A stretch of DNA of 5,167 nt from Nitrososphaerales archaeon TH526 (GTDB lineage Archaea; Thermoproteota; Nitrososphaeria; Nitrososphaerales; Nitrososphaeraceae), in contig JAATVR010000565.1 of assembly GCA_014523665.1 (NCBI GenBank), positions 1-5,167 on the forward strand, in the 5' to 3' direction. Within the stretch, counting starts at the first letter, position 1; every line of letters starts with the position of its first letter. Positions 1 through 5,167 of this stretch are shown here, piece after piece. The translations under genes were made by a program, and so were the position numbers. The notes below the pieces were generated by a model. The model ran no database searches. It was not told the DNA's origin and was given only the letters and a program-made list of their open reading frames with translations.

Positions 1-182
1 AAAGGTCCTGATTATTCTAGCAGCTAGAATTAACCTGCCGTCATCTGAAAGCCATGTCAGGACTCGTAAATTCATGCCAGATCAGGACCGTAAAGAATGA
101 TGCACAGACTAAAACAAATAAGCTCTGAATATATATAGTAACTTATACATACCTAAAACCAATTAAGTCCCCTGACAAATTC

Positions 183-565
183 CTAGTAAGATAATTTCTC
201 ATACTCAGATTGATGGGAGCGACTGTGTTTCAGACACCGGAGATGACAGATGAGGCTTTTGTTGAACATATACAAATAGTTGAAAAAGATCTCAATCACT
301 TGAAGACTATTATCGAAGAAAGTTAGAAAGTAAAAGGAACCTGCCAGCATGCCAGGACCCATATCCATCTTGAGATGCTGTAATGATACCTGCGTTTTTG
401 ACAGAACCTGACCATTTCCAGGATCCACAATCACCCTATTCATGTTCATTTCTGGTCCTAAAACCCAAACGCAGCCACTTTCTTGAAAATGTGTGGATAT
501 ACTACAGTACTAGCAAGATGGGAACGCATTTGATAACGAAACGCATCAGTCCTTCGGAGATTCAT
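183..565 (-). pseudogene. PepSY-domain protein remnant, frameshifted
   Basis: The minus strand from about 490 to 340 reads as the end of a PepSY domain: a short strand (SGCVWVLGPE), then NMNRVIVDPGNGQVLS, then a tail with MGPGMLAG. Asp-Pro/Ala-Gly-Asn/Thr-Gly-Gln/Lys-Val-Leu is the hallmark end of PepSY repeats, and Gly-Pro-Met tails are common in thaumarchaeal versions. The earlier part lies in a second frame, from ATG 565 to about 490, and includes RSHLASTVVYPHIF. Adding one T to the TTTT run at 486-489 joins the frames as ...HIFQESGCVWVL. In the later frame a TAG lies just upstream, so the remnant cannot be read through. There is no signal peptide and no N-terminal half. After about 335 the reading frame runs to a stop at 183 through sequence that does not look like the family. 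PepSY proteins are usually secreted or membrane-anchored and often modulate proteases; this copy is probably dead. The family call is from memory of the motif. Confidence 0.6.
213..326 (+). CDS. Possible 37-residue helical small protein
   Basis: An ATG at 213 opens a 37-codon frame ending with TAG at 324-326; an in-frame TAA at 192-194 closes the frame upstream. From residue 11 the product (MTDEAFVEHIQIVEK and onward) is charged and amphipathic, with hydrophobic residues spaced like a coiled coil or helical hairpin, and it ends in a lysine/glutamate-rich helix. The opposite strand here is only the run-on tail of the broken PepSY gene, which would give an implausible Phe/Leu-rich sequence, so the plus strand is the better reading. 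No convincing ribosome binding site is visible. A TATA-like run (128-138) lies about 75 bases upstream. I do not recognise a family. It may be a genuine small protein or the surviving end of a lost gene. Confidence 0.3.
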   Translation: MGATVFQTPEMTDEAFVEHIQIVEKDLNHLKTIIEES

Positions 566-596
566 AGTTGCACGAGGCTAGTCTAACTGAATCTAG

Positions 597-917
597 TATC
601 ATGAGACAAATGATTCTCAGATGTACTCGGCTTCTCTAAACAATTTAGGTTTAATACATGACAACAGGGGAGAGTATGATCAAGCTATAGAGAAGTACAA
701 TGAAAGTTTAGAGATAGCAAGGCAGCTTGGAGACAGACAAGGAATAGCTTACACTTTAGGCAACATAGGTCTGTTACTTTTCAACAAAGAAGAATATAAA
801 AACTCGTTTCAGCATGCGATACAAGCATATAGTATTCTAAAAGAGATTCAATCTCCAGAGAATAAGCGGGTTCAGAGTATTTTGACAAGATCACAACTTG
901 TATGCCTTCGCCAATGA
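597..917 (+). pseudogene. C-terminal fragment of a TPR-repeat protein
   Basis: The frame is open from just after a TAG at 594-596, with the first ATG at 621 (98 residues). Residues 3-36 and 42-76 form two tetratricopeptide repeats. The first is textbook: SLNNLGLIHDNRGEYDQAIE followed by a second helix with YNESLEIARQLGD. The second has TLGNIGLLLFNKEEYKNSFQ. TPRs stack as helix pairs and mediate protein contacts. Nitrososphaerales carry many long TPR proteins whose last repeats look like this, including an AYSILKE-type final helix, so the C-terminus looks natural while the N-terminal repeats are missing. No upstream frame continues the repeats; the DNA before 597 belongs to the opposing PepSY remnant. 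A two-repeat protein of 98 residues is possible, but truncation at a rearrangement is more likely. No strong ribosome binding site precedes 621. A T-rich stretch follows at 967-979. Confidence 0.6.
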
Positions 918-966
918 TTAAAGCAACCCATGAATCTGTGTTCAGAGCAACCACAAATAGGACACA

Positions 967-979
967 GTTTTATTTTGTT
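967..979 (+). terminator. T-rich stretch after the TPR fragment
   Basis: The run TTTTATTTTGTTA lies 50 bases after the TPR stop codon. Archaeal RNA polymerase often terminates at oligo-T tracts without a hairpin, so this could be the transcript end. No stem-loop is visible. The call rests on base composition and position only. Confidence 0.3.
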
Positions 980-1004
980 ATTGCTTGACATTCAGAAATA
1001 TTAA

Positions 1005-1242
1005 GGATATCAGTCACTTATAGACTTAGGGAGGATTACAGATCCTGAAACCGGCAAATGAGAAGAGGTTAACATGGGAGTATGTTTGTAGGCAGTTGGT
1101 CAGGCAGTTCCGCACTGGCTCAGAGACAGAGTCCCAAGATGGAAGGATACTACTTAGACGGAGTCTTGTGATTATACAATGCTGTAATGCTATAAATAAT
1201 GAACTCTTAACGGGATTGTCTATTTTTGATCCCACTTTTTGA
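1005..1242 (+). pseudogene. Unidentified ORF remnant with a probable one-base frameshift
   Basis: Two plus-strand frames seem to form one broken reading frame. The first opens after a TAA at 1002-1004, gives LIDLGRITDPETGK and stops at 1059-1061. The second is open from 1030 to a TGA at 1240-1242 and, from about 1057, gives NEKRLTWEYVCRQLVRQF, then a polar stretch and RILLRRSLVIIQCCNAINNE. Removing one A from the AAA at 1056-1058 fuses them into about 78 residues rich in helix-forming, ordinary protein composition. There is no good start codon at the left end. Its last 23 bases overlap the 3' end of the convergent MFS gene, which is unusual for two functional genes. I do not recognise the family. 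A minus-strand frame (1026-1235) also lies here but looks less protein-like. This covers most of the otherwise gene-free stretch 918-1219. Confidence 0.3.
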
Positions 1243-2836
1243 TTTGCAATATCTTCACTGACAATATTATCGCAATTACTGATAAAGCCAGGGAGACTGC
1301 AAAAATGAAGCCGTATGATTGACCTGAAGGAAAAGACTTAGGCATGTTACCAGTAACATTGATTACAGTCTGGTTGCTCTGCATAAGCATTCCAGCTATA
1401 ACAGGGCCGATAGCAGATCCGATATATCTTAATAATGTATTTATGCCAAGTGACGTTCCTATCAATCGAGGGGAGACCGAAATAGAATTCACATTAAGCT
1501 GTCCAACATTTAGAAGAGACAACCCAATCCCGATTACAGCCAGGGCTGTCACCAAGTGTATTACGTTAGTACTCAAGACTAACATTAGAAAAAAGCCACA
1601 AGTCATAACCAATGCTCCTATGATTGTTACCCTTGGCGAGCCTATCTTTGATATTATAAATCCTGATGTCGGGCCAAAGATAAGCGATGTAATGGAAAAC
1701 GGCAGCTGTATATTTGCGGCATTTACAGCGTTGCCACCTAACCCTCCAGCCTGAACTGGACTCTGAACTAATATGGGTATGGTCTGAAAGATTGCAAAAG
1801 TGCAGATGCCCCAGATTATTACCAACATATTTGACAGGAGTACAGGTTTTTTGGAGATAAGTTTGAAATCTACAATAGGTGACGAGGATCTCTTCTCTAC
1901 AAAAATGAATACAACAAGAGAAGCAGAGCCTAGAAAAGCAAGGATGGCAAGCTGCCAGTCATGGGAGATTGTATTTCCAGTTGATGGTGAGGATGGTGAT
2001 GATGATGATGTTTGTACCAGCGTTAGAGCGGATAGAAAGGAGGTAATGGTTATGACAAGAAATATTACTCCCTTGATATCCAGTCTCGCTAAACCTCCTT
2101 TGACGGTATTTGGAAGATTCGTTCTCTTTTCTGCGGAATCGTCATCATCATCACCTTCTTTCTCGTTCCCATAGAAAAATTGCTTTCGCTGCTGAATCAA
2201 TGTATGTGATCCTTGAGATGAATCTTTGACATGGACCTGCTTTATGATTATAATTATCAACAACACAGCTACCGGTGCAACGGAATAAAATGTCGCTTTC
2301 CAACCAAAGTATTCTATTATGTTTCCGCCCACAACCAGACCAAGTACCCCTCCAAAGGCAAACATTGAAGCAAGTGTTCCTTGTGCAATTGCAATTTTGT
2401 TCCTTGGAAATTCGTCTTGAACAATTGCAAATACAATGGGAAATACAGACAATCCTACCCCCTGTACAGTCCTTGAAATCAACAATGAATGGATATCAAC
2501 TGAAAATGCAGCTCCAACTACTCCTGCAGTATATATTATAAGTACAAGCAAGAGAATTTTCTTTCTCCCGTACATGTCTGATAGCTTTCCTGCCACAGGC
2601 ACAGAGACAGCTCCTGCGATAAGGTATGATGAAAGGATCCAGGAAGATGTACCATACGTAATATTAAATTCATCTATGATGTGAGGAATAGCTGGTATAA
2701 GCATGGTTTCCGCATAAAGTACCATTATTGATATACAGCTGAGTATGGCAAGTATCTTCCAAGCATTGAATGGAATCCCTGAGTCGGCTGCAGCATTGTT
2801 ACTGTCTCCTTCGCCTTTGTCGATGTTGCCAGTCAA
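1220..2836 (-). CDS. MFS multidrug exporter, DHA2 family, 14 TM segments
   Basis: This 538-residue membrane protein probably exports drugs or toxic organics by proton antiport (inferred from family). Fourteen hydrophobic segments can be placed at about 28-48, 65-83, 94-112, 118-138, 152-172, 183-199, 257-275, 294-313, 333-353, 378-396, 402-421, 427-448, 467-484 and 512-531. Motif A is GKLSDMYGRKK (83-93), motif B is ISRTVQGVG (120-128), and GGVLGLVVGG (162-171) occupies the motif C position but lacks the usual GP. VEKRSSSPIVDFKLIS (313-328) and a C-half R469-Y-I-G-S-A-I-G are typical of DHA2. The length fits the family. The start is TTG at 2836, because the next Met (38) lies inside helix 1 and no ATG/GTG is in frame upstream before a TGA. 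A loop at 200-250 is very hydrophilic (DDDDD at 229-233), and residues 276-286 are a Ser/Pro tract. The gene stands alone. Substrate cannot be told from sequence. Confidence 0.93.
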   Translation of the reverse strand: MTGNIDKGEGDSNNAAADSGIPFNAWKILAILSCISIMVLYAETMLIPAIPHIIDEFNITYGTSSWILSSYLIAGAVSVPVAGKLSDMYGRKKILLLVLIIYTAGVVGAAFSVDIHSLLISRTVQGVGLSVFPIVFAIVQDEFPRNKIAIAQGTLASMFAFGGVLGLVVGGNIIEYFGWKATFYSVAPVAVLLIIIIIKQVHVKDSSQGSHTLIQQRKQFFYGNEKEGDDDDDSAEKRTNLPNTVKGGLARLDIKGVIFLVITITSFLSALTLVQTSSSSPSSPSTGNTISHDWQLAILAFLGSASLVVFIFVEKRSSSPIVDFKLISKKPVLLSNMLVIIWGICTFAIFQTIPILVQSPVQAGGLGGNAVNAANIQLPFSITSLIFGPTSGFIISKIGSPRVTIIGALVMTCGFFLMLVLSTNVIHLVTALAVIGIGLSLLNVGQLNVNSISVSPRLIGTSLGINTLLRYIGSAIGPVIAGMLMQSNQTVINVTGNMPKSFPSGQSYGFIFAVSLALSVIAIILSVKILQIKKWDQK

Positions 2837-2862
2837 TTGGTTAAGGTTATGCCTCTTGCGGT

Positions 2863-2877
2863 ACTGACTGACTCAGT
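2863..2877. promoter_or_regulatory. Small palindrome, possible operator of the MFS gene
   Basis: ACTGA-N5-TCAGT is a perfect inverted repeat, with a nested CTGA-C-TCAG. It lies just downstream of the probable TATA box and about 26 bases before the TTG start, where the transcript should begin. A repressor bound here would block polymerase, which is a common arrangement for archaeal efflux genes. No regulator gene lies beside it, and short palindromes arise by chance, so this is a suggestion only. Confidence 0.25.
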
Positions 2878-2881
2878 TCTT

Positions 2882-2889
2882 TATTTAAA
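2882..2889 (-). promoter_or_regulatory. TATA box for the MFS gene
   Basis: On the minus strand this reads TTTAAATA, very close to the archaeal TATA consensus. It sits about 46 bases upstream of the TTG start. With initiation about 25 bases downstream, the leader would be roughly 20 bases. No purine-rich BRE is clear upstream, where the sequence reads TATGTAAA. Confidence 0.5.
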
Positions 2890-3052
2890 TTTACATAATA
2901 GATCTTAGATAAAGTGTATGGAAAACATTAACCGTTTAGGGTTGATAATTACTGGCAGAACTACATTCGTTATTAAGTTGATTCACTAACTTTGTATGCA
3001 TAAAACTGATTGCGAACACCAAAGCATAAGGAATATTTGAAGGTTTTCTTAA

Positions 3053-3232
3053 AGAAATATCCCACAGCAAACAAGGATACGCACTGCAGTTAATTTAGTC
3101 GACCCTGCAGAGTGGTATGTTTTTGACGATCCCAAAAAGAATACTGTAAAATGTTGTCAGATGTGTAATATTTCAGAAAGCATTGCAAGGGCACCATATA
3201 GAAATATTTCTACCAGTAATCCAAATTTGTAG
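3053..3232 (+). pseudogene. Short ORF remnant with a CxxC motif, family unknown
   Basis: After a TAA at 3050-3052 the plus strand is open for 59 codons to a TAG at 3230-3232. The middle reads AVNLVDPAEWYVFDDPKKN and then KCCQMCNIS, with a Cys-Cys-X2-Cys cluster that could be half of a zinc ribbon. The composition is protein-like but there is no start codon in frame before the core. In a neighbouring frame a TTG at 3037, preceded by AAGG, opens MKVFLKKYPTANKDTH and stops at 3091-3093. Deleting one base near 3083-3086 would join the two. Together they would make a small protein of about 65 residues, now frameshifted. I do not recognise it. The rest of the stretch 2890-3321 shows no other coding signal that I can support. 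Confidence 0.25.
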
Positions 3233-3271
3233 ATAGACGGTTAGTCTAAAAAGCTGGTCAATTCTATATCC

Positions 3272-3286
3272 AAAAAAACAAACAAA
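3272..3286 (-). terminator. Oligo-T terminator after the recombinase gene
   Basis: On the minus strand this reads TTTGTTTGTTTTTTT, 36 bases beyond the recombinase stop codon. A seven-T run in a T-rich context is the usual intrinsic termination signal in archaea. No hairpin precedes it. Confidence 0.5.
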
Positions 3287-3321
3287 GAAGGCAAATCTAC
3301 AATTTCTATGACAGAACTTGA

Positions 3322-4038
3322 TTACTGATGTCTACTATCGAGATCTTGCATTCTCGCTGTCAGAGCTATTAATTGATCGGAAAGATGTGCAATGGCATCA
3401 TCCTTCATTTTATCCCTATCTCTAAATGACTGATTTAGTACTTCTAGTTCCTCTATTTTGCTTTGAATATCTGCACCCTGCCTCTCTAGCTGATGCACGT
3501 TTAGAAACGTAAGATATGGTTCTATTTTTCTGAATATCTCAGCCTTTTCGAATTCTTTCTTTGTCCAACACGTAGAACCTGAATGACCTATAAAATATTC
3601 TGAAAAGTCATGATATCCTAAATCAGAAATCGTAGTCTTAACAAAACGTCTGAAGGAATGAAGAGTGCTCTCCCTTCGTCTTTCGTTACCATCTTCTCTA
3701 GCACCTTTGCCCATACGATCTAGTGTTTTTGCGAAAGAGGTACTGAACTCGACATACAAGCTAACAGGATTAGGATTACCACTTAATCGATGAGCCGAGA
3801 ATACAAGATCCGAATCCTTCATAATAGGAGTTCTATATTGAGTAACAGTTTTGCCGTTTTCTGAATAACAAATTCGTCGTTTACGATACCTATAGGTCAG
3901 CCAAGATGATAGCTGATTATCTAATTCTTGGGTAAGAAATTTAAGTCTCTTAGGAATGTCCAGCCTTCTATCTGAAATCCTCGACCAGGGAAACTGCATG
4001 ACCAGGATAAATTGCAGCATTAGATTTGTAATTCTCAT
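3322..4038 (-). pseudogene. Tyrosine recombinase (phage-type integrase), truncated, probably inactive
   Basis: The 238-residue reading frame is the catalytic half of a thaumarchaeal-type tyrosine recombinase, a site-specific DNA strand exchange enzyme. From about residue 31 it follows the family: RLKFLTQELDNQLSSWL, a basic YRYRKRRI (49-56), FAKTLDRMG (102-110), then the H-x-x-R box LHSFRRFVKTTISDLGY with H127 and R130. Next come GHSGST with H152 (151-156), KIEPYLTFLNVHQLERQGAD (171-190), and a C-terminal coiled coil to 235. The N-terminal core-binding domain and the first catalytic Arg are missing; related proteins are usually well over 300 residues. ATG 4038 is merely the first Met after a TGA at 4060-4062, and residues 1-20 do not look native. 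A frame with integrase character overlaps upstream (3968-4093). Residue 157 is Cys (TGT) where I recall Tyr (STYW) in relatives. It is transcribed away from the manganese catalase, in the same direction as the 123-residue gene. Confidence 0.8.
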
Positions 4039-4093
4039 GACCCATAATTGAAATATCGCTCAACCAATAAGCTTCAAAATATGTCCTTATTTC
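3968..4093 (-). pseudogene. Out-of-frame upstream piece of the tyrosine recombinase
   Basis: In a different minus frame, open between a TAA (4094-4096) and a TAG (3968-3970), 41 codons read IRTYFEAYWLSDISIM, then KSNAAIYPGHAVSL. R..x..EA..L...DI is the pattern around the first catalytic Arg of tyrosine recombinases (usually GMR..EAL.L...DI), and a short strand followed by PG(H/K) normally comes just before the FLT segment that opens the main frame. The spacing to RLKFLT in the other frame fits a single indel between about 4000 and 3965. The match is loose and recalled, and the open stretch is short, so chance is a real alternative. Confidence 0.35.
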
Positions 4094-4139
4094 TTAGAAA
4101 ACCAACAACATAAATCTAAATGACTCTAAGGGAGGCAAT

Positions 4140-4511
4140 TTATATCGTGCTTGATGTATCTATTGGAAATCTAAGAGTAGACCTTATCAACCTTACAATA
4201 GGAATATAAATGCACTGGGAACTGGCACCAACAGCATCTACGAACCTAAAATCAGCGGTCATTTTGTTCAGTTCCACGAATTTCTTGATTGGCTTTTCCT
4301 TTAGAACATGATAGTGAGCAACAACACCACCGACTAAACCAGTGTAGATGAAGAGTATTTCTTTATCATGATAATTTATGTAGTGGAGTTGTGGTAATAT
4401 CGCCATAAAGGATTGCGAAGTATATAGTATTACATTTAGCATTTCCTTCAAATTCTCATATTCCAAATATGTAGTAAACCATTCACTTTGAGACAATTTA
4501 TTAAGATCCAT
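4140..4511 (-). CDS. Conserved-looking hypothetical protein, 123 residues
   Basis: I do not recognise this protein. It starts at ATG 4511 with a charged helix-like N-terminus (MDLNKLSQSEWFTTYLEYEN), then a mixed segment with SFMAILPQLHYINYHDKE (34-51). A hydrophobic stretch follows, ILFIYTGLVGGVVAHYHVL (52-70), which could be one membrane helix but, with its glycines and the His-Tyr-His, could equally be buried strands. Next come a lysine-rich KEKPIKKFVELNK (71-83) and DFRFVDAVGASSQCIYIPIV (87-106). Codon use and composition look like a real gene. There is no strong ribosome binding site, as is common for leaderless archaeal transcripts. It lies 106 bases after the manganese catalase and 101 bases before the recombinase, all on the minus strand; the gaps argue against a tight operon. 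It is not the missing recombinase N-terminus, because no core-binding or HTH-like features are visible. Confidence 0.55.
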   Translation of the reverse strand: MDLNKLSQSEWFTTYLEYENLKEMLNVILYTSQSFMAILPQLHYINYHDKEILFIYTGLVGGVVAHYHVLKEKPIKKFVELNKMTADFRFVDAVGASSQCIYIPIVRLIRSTLRFPIDTSSTI

Positions 4512-4564
4512 CTGATACTTGGATATTTTATGTTATCTACTTTAGTATTAGTTCGTGATTCATC

Positions 4565-4607
4565 TAAAAATTACAAAGAGCAGGCCAATACATCTGAGTA
4601 ATTTTTA
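4565..4607 (-). terminator. Inverted repeat after the manganese catalase, possible terminator
   Basis: A perfect 10-base inverted repeat, TAAAAATTAC (4565-4574) and GTAATTTTTA (4598-4607), flanks a 23-base loop. It starts 10 bases after the catalase stop. Read on the minus strand, its distal arm ends in TTTTT, so it could end the catalase transcript or act as an A/T-rich protein-binding site. The stem has few G-C pairs and would be weak. Confidence 0.35.
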
Positions 4608-4617
4608 TTAATAGATT

Positions 4618-5167
4618 TTATTTCCGTATCACTTGTAACTGTTGCGCCATCTTCTTTAACTCAGTATCCAATCCAGGAGAGAATTCCTGTGGAGCCTCTG
4701 TGAACATAGGAATATCAGCGCCTTCCGGAAATCCTTCAATTACCTCAAGAGTGCCTCCATCATCGAATGGTGAATTTCCTTTGAATATTTTTGCCAATCC
4801 ATTTGGTTCTCCATTGTTTGCAAATGTCCACATTATATTATGTAAATTTTTATTCTCTAAACCTTTAACCTCTGGCATCTTATCCGTATTTATTCGAGGA
4901 ACGGGTAACGCTTTTCCCCAGTTAACACCTAGTGTTTCAAGTGCTTTTGCAAACACCTTTTCATGAACCAAGTCACGGACAATTAAGTATGACACTGTAG
5001 CTCTAAACGCTTTGTTATTGCTCATTTCATATAGTCTACATTTCTGTAGTCTACCTGTTGCTTCCAGCATGAGATTGTATAACATATTCAATACCAGATT
5101 GCCACTATCATAAACATAGGATGCAGACCACGGGTTTCCAGCTGCATCAACTGGTCTTGCGCTCTGT
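4618..5167 (-). CDS. Manganese catalase, C-terminal 182 residues (partial)
   Basis: This is a non-haem, di-manganese catalase that turns two H2O2 into water and O2. The visible part begins inside the protein with ARPVDAAGNPWSASYV and reads without interruption from the window edge. It then covers the third and fourth helices of the ferritin-like bundle: NLMLEATGRLQKCRLYEM and YLIVRDLVHEKVFAKALETL, followed by GVNWGKALPVP and the tail DGGTLEVIEGFPEG. The Glu of LEATGR and the His of LVHE are 33 residues apart, the same spacing as the metal ligands Glu148/His181 of the Lactobacillus plantarum enzyme, so both C-side ligands look intact. The family is usually about 290-300 residues, so some 110 lie beyond the edge with the other three ligands and the true start. 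The TTG at 5091 is internal, not a start. The protein is presumably cytosolic, serving oxidative stress defence; many ammonia oxidisers lack a catalase, while some Nitrososphaerales have this one. Confidence 0.95.
   Translation of the reverse strand, partial: QSARPVDAAGNPWSASYVYDSGNLVLNMLYNLMLEATGRLQKCRLYEMSNNKAFRATVSYLIVRDLVHEKVFAKALETLGVNWGKALPVPRINTDKMPEVKGLENKNLHNIMWTFANNGEPNGLAKIFKGNSPFDDGGTLEVIEGFPEGADIPMFTEAPQEFSPGLDTELKKMAQQLQVIRK

Noticed and set aside
383..586. Plus-strand 67-residue frame
   Set aside because: It lies antisense to the PepSY remnant, which has recognisable motifs, and its own translation has no family character.
1026..1235. Minus-strand 69-residue frame downstream of the MFS gene
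   Set aside because: It competes with the plus-strand remnant, has an irregular Cys/Ser-rich sequence, overlaps the MFS end on the same strand, and has no visible start signal.
1344..2684. Plus-strand frames at 1344-1754, 1800-2174, 2275-2541 and 2436-2684
   Set aside because: All lie antisense to the well-supported MFS gene; their translations mirror its hydrophobic codons and show no motifs.
579..3249. Eight-base direct repeat TAGTCTAA at 579-586 and 3242-3249
   Set aside because: Too short to be more than chance in an A/T-rich window of this size.
2837..3321. tRNA gene or attachment site expected near an integrase
   Set aside because: I looked for T-loop GTTCRAATC-like sequence and paired arms on both strands and saw none; no long direct repeat flanks the integrase.
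4700..4966. Plus-strand 88-residue frame
   Set aside because: It lies opposite the manganese catalase, whose reading frame carries clear ligand motifs.
1..5167. CRISPR array or complete insertion sequence
   Set aside because: There are no regularly spaced repeats and no transposase frame with terminal inverted repeats; the only mobility gene is the truncated recombinase.

Overview
The window looks like an accessory stretch of an archaeal chromosome, most likely an ammonia-oxidising thaumarchaeon of the Nitrososphaerales. This rests on family resemblance recalled without a search: a thaumarchaeal-style tyrosine recombinase with a coiled-coil tail, a PepSY remnant with a GPGM-type tail, a manganese catalase, TATA-like promoter elements and T-rich ends in place of strong hairpin terminators. 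The DNA is A+T rich, and AGA, AGG and ATA codons are common.

Layout, left to right. Positions 1-1242 are a gene graveyard. They hold a frameshifted PepSY remnant (minus strand, about 565 to 340), a possible 37-residue ORF (plus, 213-326), the orphan C-terminal end of a TPR protein (plus, 597-917), and an unidentified frameshifted ORF (plus, 1005-1242). Positions 1220-2836 carry the one complete, healthy-looking gene of recognised function: a 14-helix DHA2-type MFS drug exporter on the minus strand. It starts with TTG and has a TATA box and a small palindrome upstream. Positions 2890-3321 are mostly non-coding, with one short decayed-looking reading frame that contains a Cys-X2-Cys motif. Positions 3322-4038 (minus) are the catalytic half of a tyrosine recombinase. 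It lacks its N-terminal half, appears to continue upstream in another frame (3968-4093), and has Cys where homologues seem to carry the nucleophilic Tyr. Positions 4140-4511 (minus) encode an unrecognised 123-residue protein. Positions 4618-5167 (minus) are the C-terminal 182 residues of a manganese catalase that runs off the right edge.

Functionally, the two recognised sound genes are a drug or metabolite exporter and a peroxide-detoxifying enzyme. Both are common accessory stress genes, and nothing in the sequence links them into one pathway. The recombinase and the density of broken genes suggest an old integration site or genomic island that is decaying. I see no CRISPR array, tRNA, rRNA, complete insertion sequence or convincing new multi-gene system. 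The most informative observations are the inactivation signs in the recombinase and the single-base frameshifts in the remnants.
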